Assembly (NCBI GenBank): GCA_022769825.1
Contig: JALEJI010000039.1
Span: 29,582 to 93,581, forward strand
Length of the DNA: 64,000 bases
Direction: 5' to 3'
Source: Prevotella sp.
GTDB taxonomy: Bacteria; Bacteroidota; Bacteroidia; Bacteroidales; Bacteroidaceae
Shown here in pieces: positions 7,269-16,637 of the stretch; the first letter of the stretch is position 1; every line of letters starts with the position of its first letter. The position numbers and the translations under genes were made by a program. The notes under the pieces are model-generated. The model was not told where the DNA came from. It saw nothing but the letters and a program-made list of their open reading frames with translations, and searched no databases.

Positions 7269-9104
7269 TTATTTCGTTATTACTCCGTCCGATGGCGTAT
7301 TGGCGTACATGCCATCGATGATGTCCTTATAATGTTTATTGACCATGCCTCGACGCAATTTTAAGGTGTTGGTTATCTCACCCTTCTCCATCGAGAAATG
7401 ATGTGGCAGCAACGTGAACCGCTTTATCTGCTCATAATGGGCGAGGCTCTGCTGCAAGATGTCGATGCGTTCCATCATCATGGCGTTGACCTCCTTGTTC
7501 TCGCACAGCTCAACCCTGTCGGCGAACTTTATGCCACGCGCGTTGGCCCATTCCTCAAGGGCGCCATACTCCGGCACCACAAGGGCTGACACGAACTTGC
7601 GCTGGTCGGCAATCACGGCCACCTGGTCGACAAACTTATCCACGAGCAGCAGCGCCTCTATCATCTGCGGGGCTATGTACTTGCCGTTGCTGGTCTTGAA
7701 CAAGTCCTTGATGCGCTCGGTGAGGTAGAGCTCGCCGTTCTTGAGGTAACCCGCGTCGCCCGTATGGAAGAAGCCGTCGGCGTCGAATGCCGTCTTGTTC
7801 TGTTCCGGACGCTTGTAGTAACCCTTGGTGATGGTAGGGCCTTTCAGCAATATCTCACTGTTCTCGCCTATCTTTATCTCTATGCCATTGATGGGCCGGC
7901 CAACAGAGCCGATGGTATAGCCCTCGTCCAAATGGTTGCACGACACCGTGGCAAGGCTCTCCGTCAAGCCATAGCCCACGACCATGCCTATGCCTATGCT
8001 GTGCACAAACTCCTGCACGTCGGGCGAGACGTAAGCTCCAGCCGTCGGGAATATATTGGGATGCTCAAGGCCTATCTGCGACCTGACAAGGCCCAGCACG
8101 GTCTTGTTGGCGATGGCATACTGAAGGCGGAGCGACAACGGCGGACGCTTGCCCTTGGCGAGATAGTCTACATTATATTTCTTGCCGATGTTCCAAGCCT
8201 TATAGAACATCTTTTGCTGCATGCTGCTCGAGCGGTCAATCTTCGCCCTTACAGCCTGGTAGACCTTCTCCCAGAAACGCGGCACGCTCGACATGCACGT
8301 GGGATGGGTCTCGCGCATAGACTGCTGAATCTTGTGCGGGTCGGTGTTGACAATGAGAGTGCAACCCTCGCTGATGGCCAGATAAGCCCAGCCACGCTCA
8401 AAGATATGCGTGAAAGGCAGGAAATCGATGACACGGTCTTTCTCGGTCAGTGGCACGCACTCGTCGTTTGCCTTCAGCGCGGCGGCGTATTGTCCATAGG
8501 TAAGCATCACGCCCTTCGAGTCGCCCGTGGTGCCGCTGGTATAGAGGATGTTGCAAAGGTCATCGTCGTTGGCTTCCTTCCAAAGGGCCTCTACCTCACG
8601 CTCGTGGGGCAAGTCCTCGCCGAGCTTGAGGAAGTCGTCGAAATACATTGCCTCAGGGTCGTGCATGCTCAAGCGCACATGGCGGTCGAACACGATGATG
8701 CGTTCCAACGAAGGACAAACGGAATGGATGTTGTGAGCCTTGTCGTATTGCTCTTGCTCGCCCACGAAGACGAGACGCACGCTGGCGTCGTTGACCATAT
8801 ACTGCACTTGCTGGCCCGACGTGGTGGCGTAGAAAGGAATGGATACCACGCGTATGCCATAGGCTCCGAAGTCGGTGTAAAGATACTCTGCGCAGTTTTG
8901 GGAGAAGACGGCTATTTTGTCTTGTGGCTTCAAGCCAAGGGCAAGGAGCGCGTTGCTGACCTTCTTGACATTCGCGGAAAACTGGTTCCATGAGACGTTA
9001 GTCCATTTGGAACCTCCAAAGTCTTGACGGACAAGGGCCGTCCTGTTTCCATATTTCTTTGCCTGAGAGTGGATGAGCACAGACAGGTGAGACCTGTTTT
9101 GCAT
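7269..9104 (-). CDS. Long-chain fatty acid-CoA ligase (AMP-forming)
   Basis: A 611-residue adenylate-forming enzyme that activates long-chain fatty acids to acyl-CoA through an acyl-adenylate. The ATP-binding P-loop NILYTSGTTGDSKGVMLTY lies at about residues 187-205. The L-motif region GYGLTESLATVSCNHLDEG and the hinge DGFFHTGDAGYLKNGELYLT with LTERIKDLFKTSNGKYIAP match FadD/FAA-type ligases. Probably peripheral to the inner membrane. First gene of a unit with prfB and the 64-residue protein; divergent from the ArgE-type gene. A TATCTTTG promoter element is 22-29 bp upstream of the ATG. Confidence 0.93.
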   Translation of the reverse strand: MQNRSHLSVLIHSQAKKYGNRTALVRQDFGGSKWTNVSWNQFSANVKKVSNALLALGLKPQDKIAVFSQNCAEYLYTDFGAYGIRVVSIPFYATTSGQQVQYMVNDASVRLVFVGEQEQYDKAHNIHSVCPSLERIIVFDRHVRLSMHDPEAMYFDDFLKLGEDLPHEREVEALWKEANDDDLCNILYTSGTTGDSKGVMLTYGQYAAALKANDECVPLTEKDRVIDFLPFTHIFERGWAYLAISEGCTLIVNTDPHKIQQSMRETHPTCMSSVPRFWEKVYQAVRAKIDRSSSMQQKMFYKAWNIGKKYNVDYLAKGKRPPLSLRLQYAIANKTVLGLVRSQIGLEHPNIFPTAGAYVSPDVQEFVHSIGIGMVVGYGLTESLATVSCNHLDEGYTIGSVGRPINGIEIKIGENSEILLKGPTITKGYYKRPEQNKTAFDADGFFHTGDAGYLKNGELYLTERIKDLFKTSNGKYIAPQMIEALLLVDKFVDQVAVIADQRKFVSALVVPEYGALEEWANARGIKFADRVELCENKEVNAMMMERIDILQQSLAHYEQIKRFTLLPHHFSMEKGEITNTLKLRRGMVNKHYKDIIDGMYANTPSDGVITK

Positions 9105-9125
9105 AAGCTAAGGTGTTATTTTATG

Positions 9126-9157
9126 CAAAGATAAAATATAAATGCGATATATTCAAG
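9126..9157 (-). promoter_or_regulatory. Promoter of the acyl-CoA ligase-prfB unit
   Basis: Minus-strand CTTG (9157-9154) and TATCTTTG (9133-9126) are separated by 20 bp, close to TTTG-N19/20-TAnnTTTG. Confidence 0.65.
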
Positions 9158-9176
9158 TATTATTAAATGTTTTTTT

Positions 9177-9184
9177 TAATTTTG
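9177..9184 (+). promoter_or_regulatory. Promoter -7 element of the ArgE-type gene
   Basis: TAATTTTG matches TAnnTTTG and lies 44 bp before the ATG; the adjoining T-run leaves the -33 element unclear. Confidence 0.55.
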
Positions 9185-9228
9185 CCATAAAGCAACACAA
9201 GAACCTTGACACAAATAGGATATAAGGA

Positions 9229-10281
9229 ATGAGACAAGAAGATTACGTCAACGACGCCATAGAACTGTTACGCCAACTCATAGCCACGCCGTCGGTGAGC
9301 CGCGACGAGAAGGCCGCCGCCGACATCATGCAAAGACGCATGACGGCCTACGGACTCGCGCCTCGGCGTGATGGCAACAACGTCTGGGCCTTGTCGCCTT
9401 TCTGGGACGACAGCAAGCCCACCTTGCTGCTTAACGCTCACATCGACACGGTGAAGCCGGTTAGCAGTTGGACGCGCGACCCTTTCGAGCCGACCCTTGA
9501 GGGCGACCGCCTGTACGGACTGGGAAGCAACGACTGCGGTGGCGGCCTCACAACACTGCTGCAAGTTTTCAGATGGCTATCGCTAAGGCCCCAGCCATAC
9601 AACTACGTGTATCTGGCCTCAGCCGAAGAAGAGGTGTCGGGCAAGGAGGGATTCTCTCGCGCCCTGCCGCTGCTTCCGAAGATTGACGTGGCTATAGTGG
9701 GCGAGCCCACGGGCATGCAGCCCGCCATAGCCGAGAAGGGCTTGATGGTGCTCGATGTCATTGCCCACGGAAAGAGCGGGCACGCCGCGAGAAACGAGGG
9801 CGTGAACGCCATTTACGAGGCCCTCGACGACATGGTTTGGATAAAGGACTATAAGTTCAAGAAGATGAGCGAGCTCCTCGGCCCAACGAAGATGACTCTC
9901 ACCGTTGTCAACGCCGGCACGCAACACAACGTCGTCCCCGACTGCTGCAAGATGCTCGTCGACGTGCGCACCAACGAGCACTACACCAACGAGGAGGTCT
10001 ACGACATAATAAAAGCCAACGTAAAGAGCGAGGTTCACGCCCACTCCTTCAGGCTCCATTCCTCGCACATCCCTACTGACCACCCTTTGGTGAAGCGGTG
10101 CGTCGAATTGGGATTGAAGCCCTACGGCTCGCCCACGCTGAGCGACCAGGCCCTCATGCCATGGCCGTCGTTCAAGCTCGGGCCGGGCGAATCGGCACGC
10201 TCACATTCCGCCAACGAGTTCATCTGCCTCAGCGAGATGCGCGACGCGTTCAGTACCTACCAAAAGCTGCTGCAACCATGA
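9229..10281 (+). CDS. M20 family N-acyl amino acid deacetylase (ArgE/acetylcitrulline type)
   Basis: A 350-residue zinc peptidase-like amidohydrolase. Metal ligands are visible: LLNAHIDTVKP (His and Asp of site 1), GLGSNDCGGG (bridging Asp), ASAEEEVSGKEG (catalytic Glu-Glu), and VGEPTG. The closing His is likely in ESARSHSANEF. The family includes ArgE, DapE and related deacylases. Bacteroides makes arginine through N-succinyl- or N-acetyl-citrulline, so deacylation of an acyl-citrulline is the likely job here; this is inference. Cytosolic. Single gene with its own promoter, ending 23 bp before the convergent chromate transporter gene. Confidence 0.85.
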   Translation: MRQEDYVNDAIELLRQLIATPSVSRDEKAAADIMQRRMTAYGLAPRRDGNNVWALSPFWDDSKPTLLLNAHIDTVKPVSSWTRDPFEPTLEGDRLYGLGSNDCGGGLTTLLQVFRWLSLRPQPYNYVYLASAEEEVSGKEGFSRALPLLPKIDVAIVGEPTGMQPAIAEKGLMVLDVIAHGKSGHAARNEGVNAIYEALDDMVWIKDYKFKKMSELLGPTKMTLTVVNAGTQHNVVPDCCKMLVDVRTNEHYTNEEVYDIIKANVKSEVHAHSFRLHSSHIPTDHPLVKRCVELGLKPYGSPTLSDQALMPWPSFKLGPGESARSHSANEFICLSEMRDAFSTYQKLLQP

Positions 10282-10303
10282 GGAAGCTCATGGCGTCAGA
10301 CGC

Positions 10304-10879
10304 TCAGTAGAGAAGCAACAGGCCGGCAATGGCGGCATAACCAATCATCTTGATTGGGTTTATCTTGACGAACAACGTGCCGTAGAATGTCGCGGCAAAG
10401 AGAAGGACGCTGATGATGAACTGCCACGTCGTGTCCACCGGACTGCCGAAATTTTCCTTGTTCAGAAGCATGATGGTGGCAGCGGCAAGAAGGCCGACAA
10501 CAGCGGGGCGCAGACCGTCGAACACGCTCTGCACCACACGCGCCTTCATGTAGCGCATGAACATCTTGCTGATGAGAATCATGAGTACAAACGACGGCAA
10601 GACAAGCGAGAATGTGGCCACTAAGGAGCCAAGCACCGACAGCGCGTTGCCCATGCCCATGTTATGGATGGCCGTGAAGCCGCAATACGTGGCAGAGTTG
10701 ATGCCAATAGGCCCTGGTGTCATCTGGCTTATCGCCACGATGTTGGTAAACTCCGCGCTCGTAAGCCAATGGTGGTTATGCACTGTCTCCATCTGTATGA
10801 GCGACAACATGCCATAGCCGCCACCGAAACCGAAAAGGCCAATCTTAAAGAATGTCCAGAAGAGTTTAAGGAATATCAT
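10304..10879 (-). CDS. Chromate transporter family, half-size subunit B
   Basis: A 191-residue membrane protein of the CHR family, short-chain type. The signature GLFGFGGGYGMLSLIQMETV and ISQMTPGPIGINSATYCGF lies in the first third, followed by about four more hydrophobic segments. Short CHR proteins work as pairs of two homologous halves; this one overlaps its partner by 4 bp (ATGA), giving translational coupling. Chromate export is the known activity of characterised members, but many CHR proteins probably move other oxyanions, so the substrate is open. Confidence 0.88.
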   Translation of the reverse strand: MIFLKLFWTFFKIGLFGFGGGYGMLSLIQMETVHNHHWLTSAEFTNIVAISQMTPGPIGINSATYCGFTAIHNMGMGNALSVLGSLVATFSLVLPSFVLMILISKMFMRYMKARVVQSVFDGLRPAVVGLLAAATIMLLNKENFGSPVDTTWQFIISVLLFAATFYGTLFVKINPIKMIGYAAIAGLLLLY

Positions 10880-11430
10880 TTCTTCACGAGTTTACCATAA
10901 ATGTAACCACCTGCCCCCGCCGCTATGATGACCCATATCGGATTGACATGGAGCGCGCTTATGAGCAAGGCTCCGGCAATGGGAATCCAGCAATTGCCAA
11001 GATGTATCTTCGCGCTCTTGGCAAGGTTGAACGTGGGCACGGCTATAAGCGCCACTACCGCGGGACGAATGCCATTGAACATGGCCGCTATCCAACCCAC
11101 CTGCATGAACTGGTGGAAGACCATGGCTATGAGCAGGATGATGATGAAAGAAGGCAACACCGCGCCGAGGGTTGTGTAGAGCGCGCCTTTCTCGCCTTTT
11201 ATCTTATAACCTATAAACGTGGCGATATTGGCGGCAAACACGCCAGGGCAGCTTTGCGCGATCGCCAACAAGTCCAAGAACTCTTCTTTCTTTATCCAAC
11301 CGTTTTTCTCCACCACTTCCGCCTCGATAATGGGAATCATGGCGTATCCGCCACCAAGGGTGAACGCGCCTATCTTGAAAAAGGTCGTGAACAATTTGCG
11401 ACTCAGACTTGCCTCAGATTGTTTGGGCAT
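10876..11430 (-). CDS. Chromate transporter family, half-size subunit A
   Basis: A 184-residue partner of the previous protein with the matching signature GAFTLGGGYAMIPIIEAEVV and LAIAQSCPGVFAANIATFIGY. The two halves differ at the PGP block (SCPGVFAAN here, MTPGPIGIN in subunit B), as is usual for antiparallel CHR pairs. Lies 69 bp after the purL stop with the purL terminator in between, so it probably has its own promoter, although no clear TAnnTTTG was found. Confidence 0.88.
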   Translation of the reverse strand: MPKQSEASLSRKLFTTFFKIGAFTLGGGYAMIPIIEAEVVEKNGWIKKEEFLDLLAIAQSCPGVFAANIATFIGYKIKGEKGALYTTLGAVLPSFIIILLIAMVFHQFMQVGWIAAMFNGIRPAVVALIAVPTFNLAKSAKIHLGNCWIPIAGALLISALHVNPIWVIIAAGAGGYIYGKLVKK

Positions 11431-11446
11431 GACTTATTAATATAAA

Positions 11447-11477
11447 ACAGCCCCTTCTTTTTTACGGAAGGGGCTGT
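11447..11477 (-). terminator. Terminator of purL
   Basis: ACAGCCCCTTC (11447-11457) pairs with GAAGGGGCTGT (11467-11477), T-rich on the minus-strand exit side, 23 bp past the purL stop. Confidence 0.85.
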
Positions 11478-11499
11478 CTGAAAAAATATAAAAATGTTA

Positions 11500-14400
11500 T
11501 TACTTCGTATGCTCCTCTATCCATTTCCTCGCGTTGACGAAGGCCTCTATCCATGGAGTGACATCATCGCCGCGACGGTCTGCCGGATAATAGGCGTTTT
11601 GCCAAGGGAAGATGGCGCGCTCCGGGTGCGGCATCATGGCGAGGTGGCGACCGTCGGCTGAGCAGATACCGGCCACGTTGTAGTCGGAACCGTTAGGATT
11701 GCCAGGATACTCAGCGTAGTTGTATTTAGCCACAACGTTGTAGTGGTCCTCAGACTCTGGCAGATAGAAGCGGCCCTCTCCGTGAGCCACCCAGATACCA
11801 AGCTTGTCGCCGCTCAGCGAACCGAGCATCACGCTCTCGTTCTGAGGTATTGACAGGCCGAGGAAGGCGCTCTCAAACTTCTGCGACACGTTGTGCGTAA
11901 GGTGCGCGCGGTGCTTATGCTCCGGGTTGATAAGGTTCAGCTCAACCATGAGCTGGCAACCGTTGCAGATGCCGAGCGAGAGGGTGTCCTTGCGAGCGTA
12001 GAACTTGTCGAGGGCTTCCTTCGCCTTGGGGTTGAAGAGGAACGCTCCTGCCCATCCCTTGGCCGAGCCGAGCACGTCGGAGTTGGAGAAGCCACCGCAG
12101 AAGACTATCATGTTGACTTCCTCAAGCGTCTCTCGTCCGCTGATGAGGTCGGTCATCATCACGTCTTTCACGTCGAAGCCGGCGAGCCACAGCGTGTATG
12201 CCATCTCGCGGTCACCATTGGTGCCTTTCTCACGAATGATGGCGGCCTTCGGACGTGAGGCGTTGTCACCATCATGCCAACGGTCGGGGTTCAAGCCGAG
12301 AGCGGCAAACGAGCCTTTGAAGCCACCAAGGTTTATTTCAAGCGGTTGCTTCTTGTAGTTGAGGAAACGCTTGTGGGCCATTTCGTTCATGCTCTGGCGA
12401 CGGTCAAGGAGATAAGAAGTCTTGTACCACGTGTCGCGCAGCGCGTTGATGTCGAACTCGTGCTTCCACTCGTCTTTCACCACCACGATCTTCCTGTCGT
12501 TAGGTGTCGGGTAAGCTATTTTGGCGAAAGCGATGCCCGCGTCTTCCAGGTATTCCTTCAATTCCTTCTTGCGTGTGTCAGACACCTGGATTACGACGCC
12601 TGGGTTCTCGGCGAAGAGCATCTTCACCACGTCGTCATTGTCTTGCATGATGTCATGCAGGTTGACGTGCATGCCACCGTCCACGTTGGCGAAGGTCATC
12701 TCAAGGAGCGTCGTGATGAGACCGCCGGCTGATATGTCATGGCCAGCCATAACCCAACCCTTCTGTATCAAGTCTTGTATGGCATTGAAGCAGTCGGCGA
12801 AATACTCGCTGTTCTTCACGGTCGGCACGTCGGAACCAATCTTGCCAAGTGTCTGCGCGAAGGCTGAGCCTCCCAGACGTTGCTCATCGAATGAGAAGTC
12901 TATATAATATAATGAGGAGTTCTTGTCGTTGACCATCACTGGGCTGACGGTCTTGCGCACGTCGTTCACCTCTGCGCCCGAAGTCACGATGACCGTGCCC
13001 GGCGCGATAATCTTTGAGCCGTTAGGATACTGCTGGCTCAACGAGAGCGAGTCTTTTCCCGTCGGCACATTGAGGTGGAGCGAGCAGCAGAAATCTGACA
13101 ACGCCTGCACGGCCTCATAGAGGCGCGCGTCCTCACCCTTCTGCGAACGGCAAGGCCACATCCAGTTGGCCGAGAGATTGAGGTTCTCTATCGGGAACGG
13201 GTGATCCTTGTCGGTGGCTATTGGTGCCCAAACGATATTAGTAAGGCTCTCTGCCACAGACAGCACGCTGCCTGCTGCGGGATTGGCCATGCCAGCCTGT
13301 GGAGCGTGTCCAAGGGCCGTGGCTATGCCGGCCTTGCCACGATAGTCGAGGGCTACGACACCACAATCGGAGAGCGGGAGCTGCACCTGTCCTTGCGTCT
13401 GCTGACGCGCAATCTTGCCCGTGACGGAACGGTCTACCTTGTTGGTGAGCCAATCCTTACATGCCACTGCCTCCAGCTGAAGCACGTTGTCGAGATACTC
13501 GTCTATCTTGTCCACACTGTAAGTGGCGTCCTCGTAATGATGCTCCACCGTCACATCTTTCATTATGGTCTTTGGTGAGTGGCCGAACATCTGCGGCACG
13601 TCGAGGTCGAAAGGCTTCACGCCATCGCCCTGCACAAACGAGAAGTGGGCGTCGCCAGTGGTCTGTCCCACCACATAGAATGGCGCGCGCTCGCGCTCGG
13701 CTATTTTGCGCACACGCTCCACGTGCTCGTCCTCGATGAGCAAGCCCATGCGCTCTTGGCTCTCGTTGGCTATGATTTCCTTTGCCGACAACGTCTTGTC
13801 GCCGATAGGCAGCTTCGTCATGTCTATCTCGCCGCCACAGTCTTCCACAAGCTCTGAAAGACAGTTCAAGTGGCCGGCTGAGCCATGGTCGTGGATTGAT
13901 GTCACGGGGTTGTTGTCGGCTTCCACGAGAGCGCGCACGAGGTTGTAGGCGCGCTTCTGCATCTCCGGGTTGGCGCGCTGCACGGCGTTGAGCTCCACGG
14001 CAGTGCCATAGCGGCCAGTGTCTACCGACGACACCGAGCCACCGCCAAGGCCGATGCGGTAGTTGTCGCCACCCACCACGACGATGTCCTCGCCCTTCTT
14101 GGGCTCTTTCTTCAGGCAGTCGCGCTTCTTGCCATAGCCCACGCCACCGGCAAGCATGATGACCTTGTCGTATCCGTAGACCTCGTTGTCGGCCTGCACG
14201 TTTTCCTTGGTACTCTCCACGACGGCCGTGTCGCCCGTGTTGGTCTCATACTCAAAAGTGAGCACAGAACCCGTGATAAGCGGCTGGCCAAACTTGTTGC
14301 CGAAGTCAGAGGCGCCATTCGATGCCTTGATAAGAATCTCCTCCGGTGTCTGGTAGAGCCATTTGCGTGGTTCTATCTTCTGCTCGAAGTCGCGTGCCGA

Positions 14401-15303
14401 CGTGCCGTCATCGTTCTTCAAGCGTGGGTAAGACGTCATGTAGACGGCCGTGCCGGCGATAGGCCATGAGCCCGTGCCGCCACCCATGCGGTCGCGAATC
14501 TCACCGCCCGTGCCCGTGGCAGCTCCATTAAACGGCTCCACGGTGGTCGGGAAGTTGTGTGTCTCCGCCTTCAGCGAGATGACGCTCTCTATGGGCTTCA
14601 CCTTGAAATAGTCGGATGTGGTCTGATCCTCAGGCGCGAACTGCTCTATCATCGGGCCTTGCGCGAACGCCACGTTGTCGCTGTAGGCTGAGATTATCTT
14701 GCCCGGATGCTCCTTCGTGGTCTTCTTGATGAGGGAGAAGAGGCTCGACTCGCGCTCCTCGCCATCGATGATGAACGTTCCGCCGAATATTTTGTGACGG
14801 CAGTGCTCCGAGTTGATCTGCGCGAAGCCGAAAATCTCGGAGTCGGTAAGCGGGCGTCCGTTTTCCTTCTCTATCTTGTGAAGATACCCTATCTCTTCCG
14901 GACTCAGCGCAAGGCCTTCCTCCTCGTTGTATTTCTCGATGTCCTCCACATGCTTGATGGGCTCGGGCTCATGATTGACAGTGAAGATGGTTTGGTCCAG
15001 GCCGTTGTACATGCGCTGCAACATGCGGTCGTGCGTGGCATCCTCGCTCTTCACGGGGAAGTACTCCTCAATACGCGAAATGCCGGTGAGACTCATGTTT
15101 TGCGTGATCTCAACGGCATTGGTGCTCCAGGGGGTTATCATCTCGCGACGCGGTCCTACAAAGAAACCGTCGAGCTTCTCTGTTTCCAGCAGTGTAGCGT
15201 CACCGTAAAGCCAGCAGAGGGCCTGTTTCTCCTTGTCACTGGGCTGATGGTCTATCTCAGTGGCAATGACATTCTCCTTGGGAGTCTTGAAGAAAAGAAT
15301 CAT
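11500..15303 (-). CDS. purL: Phosphoribosylformylglycinamidine synthase
   Basis: A 1267-residue large-type PurL that converts FGAR, ATP and glutamine to FGAM in purine synthesis. It combines an N-terminal substrate domain, two AIRS-like ATPase halves (KAETHNFPTTVEPFNGAATG; GGGSVSSVDTGRYG; TGKDSLSLSQQYPNG) and a C-terminal glutamine amidotransferase. The amidotransferase nucleophile elbow is SLGICNGCQLM, and its His and Glu are in MMPHPERAIF. I chose ATG 15303 (protein MILFFKTPKE) because the frame's earlier start, near 15342, overlaps the promoter element at 15340-15347. Monocistronic, with its own terminator. No riboswitch was recognised in the leader. Confidence 0.97.
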   Translation of the reverse strand: MILFFKTPKENVIATEIDHQPSDKEKQALCWLYGDATLLETEKLDGFFVGPRREMITPWSTNAVEITQNMSLTGISRIEEYFPVKSEDATHDRMLQRMYNGLDQTIFTVNHEPEPIKHVEDIEKYNEEEGLALSPEEIGYLHKIEKENGRPLTDSEIFGFAQINSEHCRHKIFGGTFIIDGEERESSLFSLIKKTTKEHPGKIISAYSDNVAFAQGPMIEQFAPEDQTTSDYFKVKPIESVISLKAETHNFPTTVEPFNGAATGTGGEIRDRMGGGTGSWPIAGTAVYMTSYPRLKNDDGTSARDFEQKIEPRKWLYQTPEEILIKASNGASDFGNKFGQPLITGSVLTFEYETNTGDTAVVESTKENVQADNEVYGYDKVIMLAGGVGYGKKRDCLKKEPKKGEDIVVVGGDNYRIGLGGGSVSSVDTGRYGTAVELNAVQRANPEMQKRAYNLVRALVEADNNPVTSIHDHGSAGHLNCLSELVEDCGGEIDMTKLPIGDKTLSAKEIIANESQERMGLLIEDEHVERVRKIAERERAPFYVVGQTTGDAHFSFVQGDGVKPFDLDVPQMFGHSPKTIMKDVTVEHHYEDATYSVDKIDEYLDNVLQLEAVACKDWLTNKVDRSVTGKIARQQTQGQVQLPLSDCGVVALDYRGKAGIATALGHAPQAGMANPAAGSVLSVAESLTNIVWAPIATDKDHPFPIENLNLSANWMWPCRSQKGEDARLYEAVQALSDFCCSLHLNVPTGKDSLSLSQQYPNGSKIIAPGTVIVTSGAEVNDVRKTVSPVMVNDKNSSLYYIDFSFDEQRLGGSAFAQTLGKIGSDVPTVKNSEYFADCFNAIQDLIQKGWVMAGHDISAGGLITTLLEMTFANVDGGMHVNLHDIMQDNDDVVKMLFAENPGVVIQVSDTRKKELKEYLEDAGIAFAKIAYPTPNDRKIVVVKDEWKHEFDINALRDTWYKTSYLLDRRQSMNEMAHKRFLNYKKQPLEINLGGFKGSFAALGLNPDRWHDGDNASRPKAAIIREKGTNGDREMAYTLWLAGFDVKDVMMTDLISGRETLEEVNMIVFCGGFSNSDVLGSAKGWAGAFLFNPKAKEALDKFYARKDTLSLGICNGCQLMVELNLINPEHKHRAHLTHNVSQKFESAFLGLSIPQNESVMLGSLSGDKLGIWVAHGEGRFYLPESEDHYNVVAKYNYAEYPGNPNGSDYNVAGICSADGRHLAMMPHPERAIFPWQNAYYPADRRGDDVTPWIEAFVNARKWIEEHTK

Positions 15304-15339
15304 AATCTTTAGAGATTTATAAATGTAATATTCTGCTTG

Positions 15340-15347
15340 CAAAATTA
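15340..15347 (-). promoter_or_regulatory. Promoter -7 element of purL
   Basis: Minus-strand TAATTTTG matches TAnnTTTG; transcription from about 15335 gives a leader of about 32 nt. No clear -33 element. Confidence 0.55.
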
Positions 15348-15410
15348 ATAATATTTTCGCTAATATCGCGAGCGCGCAACTATTATTTGTTTGGCTTCTG
15401 AACGAATAGT

Positions 15411-15595
15411 GCGGTTAAAATATGCTTTCTCGCTGAATTTCCCACACGGAGCACAAGGATTTGAAGCTCGCCAAGCCGTAGGGTTGGATGCGCCATGGCA
15501 GGAATCCAGACCTATATGCAACGGCAATTATTTCAAGAACGGATGAAATGTGGTTAAAAACTGCTTAGACATGAGGCAGGTGGTTAAAGATAGCT
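15411..15595 (+). promoter_or_regulatory. Three copies of a GTGGTTAAA motif upstream of the OmpA gene
   Basis: GCGGTTAAAATATGCT (15411), GTGGTTAAAAACTGCT (15550) and GTGGTTAAAGATAGCT (15580) share the form G-Y/T-GGTTAAA-n4/5-GCT. The last two are exactly 30 bp apart, about three helical turns, and the nearest ends 16 bp before the -33 element of the OmpA promoter. This is the expected layout of activator sites. The intervening 15427-15549 has no gene or other structure I could recognise. Confidence 0.5.
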
Positions 15596-15611
15596 AATTA
15601 TCCGCAACTTT

Positions 15612-15643
15612 TTTGCCTGTGTGGAGTCTAATAATTAAATTTG
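15612..15643 (+). promoter_or_regulatory. Promoter of the OmpA-family gene
   Basis: TTTG (15612-15615), 20-bp spacer, TAAATTTG (15636-15643): a full match to the Bacteroidetes consensus. The leader is about 57 nt. Confidence 0.85.
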
Positions 15644-15704
15644 ATTGCCAAAACATTGAATCATCGGATTATAAGGCTTCGAACAACATTAAACTTTGAA
15701 TAAT

Positions 15705-16559
15705 ATGAGAAAGACTATCTTATTCGCAATGGTTGCCGGCACGCTGCTCGTGACGAGCTGTGCCAGCAAGAAGGATTTGGTCAACTGCCAAAACGAGAAC
15801 CGCGAGTTGACTAACAATTACCAGGACACCAAGGAGAAGCTGGCCGCTGCCAACGCTCGCGTGGCAAGCCTGGAGGATCAGCTCGCCCAGCAGAAGAAGG
15901 ACAACGCCGCGTTGCAGAAGAACCTCAGCCAGAGCTTGTCGAACGCGAGTTCCAACAACGTGAACATCTCCAAGCTGGTCGACCAGATAAACGAGTCGAA
16001 CCAGTATATCCGCCATCTCGTGGAGGTGAAGAGCAAGAGCGACTCGCTTAACATGGTTCTCACCAACAACCTGACGCGTTCGCTGTCCAAGGAGGAGATG
16101 AAAGAGGTCGACGTGCAGGTGCTCAAGGGTGTGGTGTATATCTCTTTGGCCGACAACATGCTCTACAAGAGTGGCTCTTACGAGATTAACGACCGCGCCG
16201 AGGAGACACTGTCAAAGATTGCGAAGATCATCACCGACTACAAGGACTATGACGTGCTGATTGAGGGCAATACCGACAACGTGCCTGTGAACACTGCCGC
16301 GGCAAGCATGAAGAACATCCGCAACAACTGGGACCTCTCCGCGCTTCGCGCAAGTTCGGTTGTGCAGTATCTCATCGACCACTTCAACGTGGCGCCTAAG
16401 CGTCTCACCGCCGGCGGACGTGGCGAGTTCAATCCGCTCGCGAGCAACGACACCGCTACAGGCAGGCAGCGCAACCGCCGCACGCAAATCATCATCACGC
16501 CGAAGCTCGACCAGTTCATGGACTTGATCGACAAGGCTCCTGAGGACAGCAACAAGTAA
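15705..16559 (+). CDS. OmpA-family peptidoglycan-binding lipoprotein
   Basis: A 284-residue lipoprotein: signal peptide with lipobox VTSC near residue 19, a coiled-coil stretch (about 25-85, rich in Gln, Glu and Lys), and a C-terminal OmpA domain (about 140-270). The peptidoglycan-binding signature is present: NTDNVPV, NWDLSALRASSV (Asp that binds diaminopimelate) and RQRNRRTQIIITPK (the paired Arg). It should link the outer membrane to murein. ATG at 15705 is chosen over a TTG 9 bp upstream because it starts MRKTILF. Strong promoter and terminator; single gene. Confidence 0.93.
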   Translation: MRKTILFAMVAGTLLVTSCASKKDLVNCQNENRELTNNYQDTKEKLAAANARVASLEDQLAQQKKDNAALQKNLSQSLSNASSNNVNISKLVDQINESNQYIRHLVEVKSKSDSLNMVLTNNLTRSLSKEEMKEVDVQVLKGVVYISLADNMLYKSGSYEINDRAEETLSKIAKIITDYKDYDVLIEGNTDNVPVNTAAASMKNIRNNWDLSALRASSVVQYLIDHFNVAPKRLTAGGRGEFNPLASNDTATGRQRNRRTQIIITPKLDQFMDLIDKAPEDSNK

Positions 16560-16575
16560 ACCGCGACCCTATATA

Positions 16576-16632
16576 ACGACAATCGCCACCGCGAGAGGAC
16601 ATGAGCCTTCGCTATGGCGATTGTCGTTTTTT
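16576..16632 (+). terminator. Terminator of the OmpA-family gene
   Basis: ACGACAATCGCCA (16576-16588) pairs with TGGCGATTGTCGT (16615-16627), then a run of T. It sits between convergent genes. Confidence 0.9.
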
Positions 16633-16637
16633 TGTGT

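Noticed and set aside
15304..15342. N-terminal extension of PurL
   Set aside because: The promoter -7 element overlaps it, and family alignment by eye begins at MILFFKTPKE.
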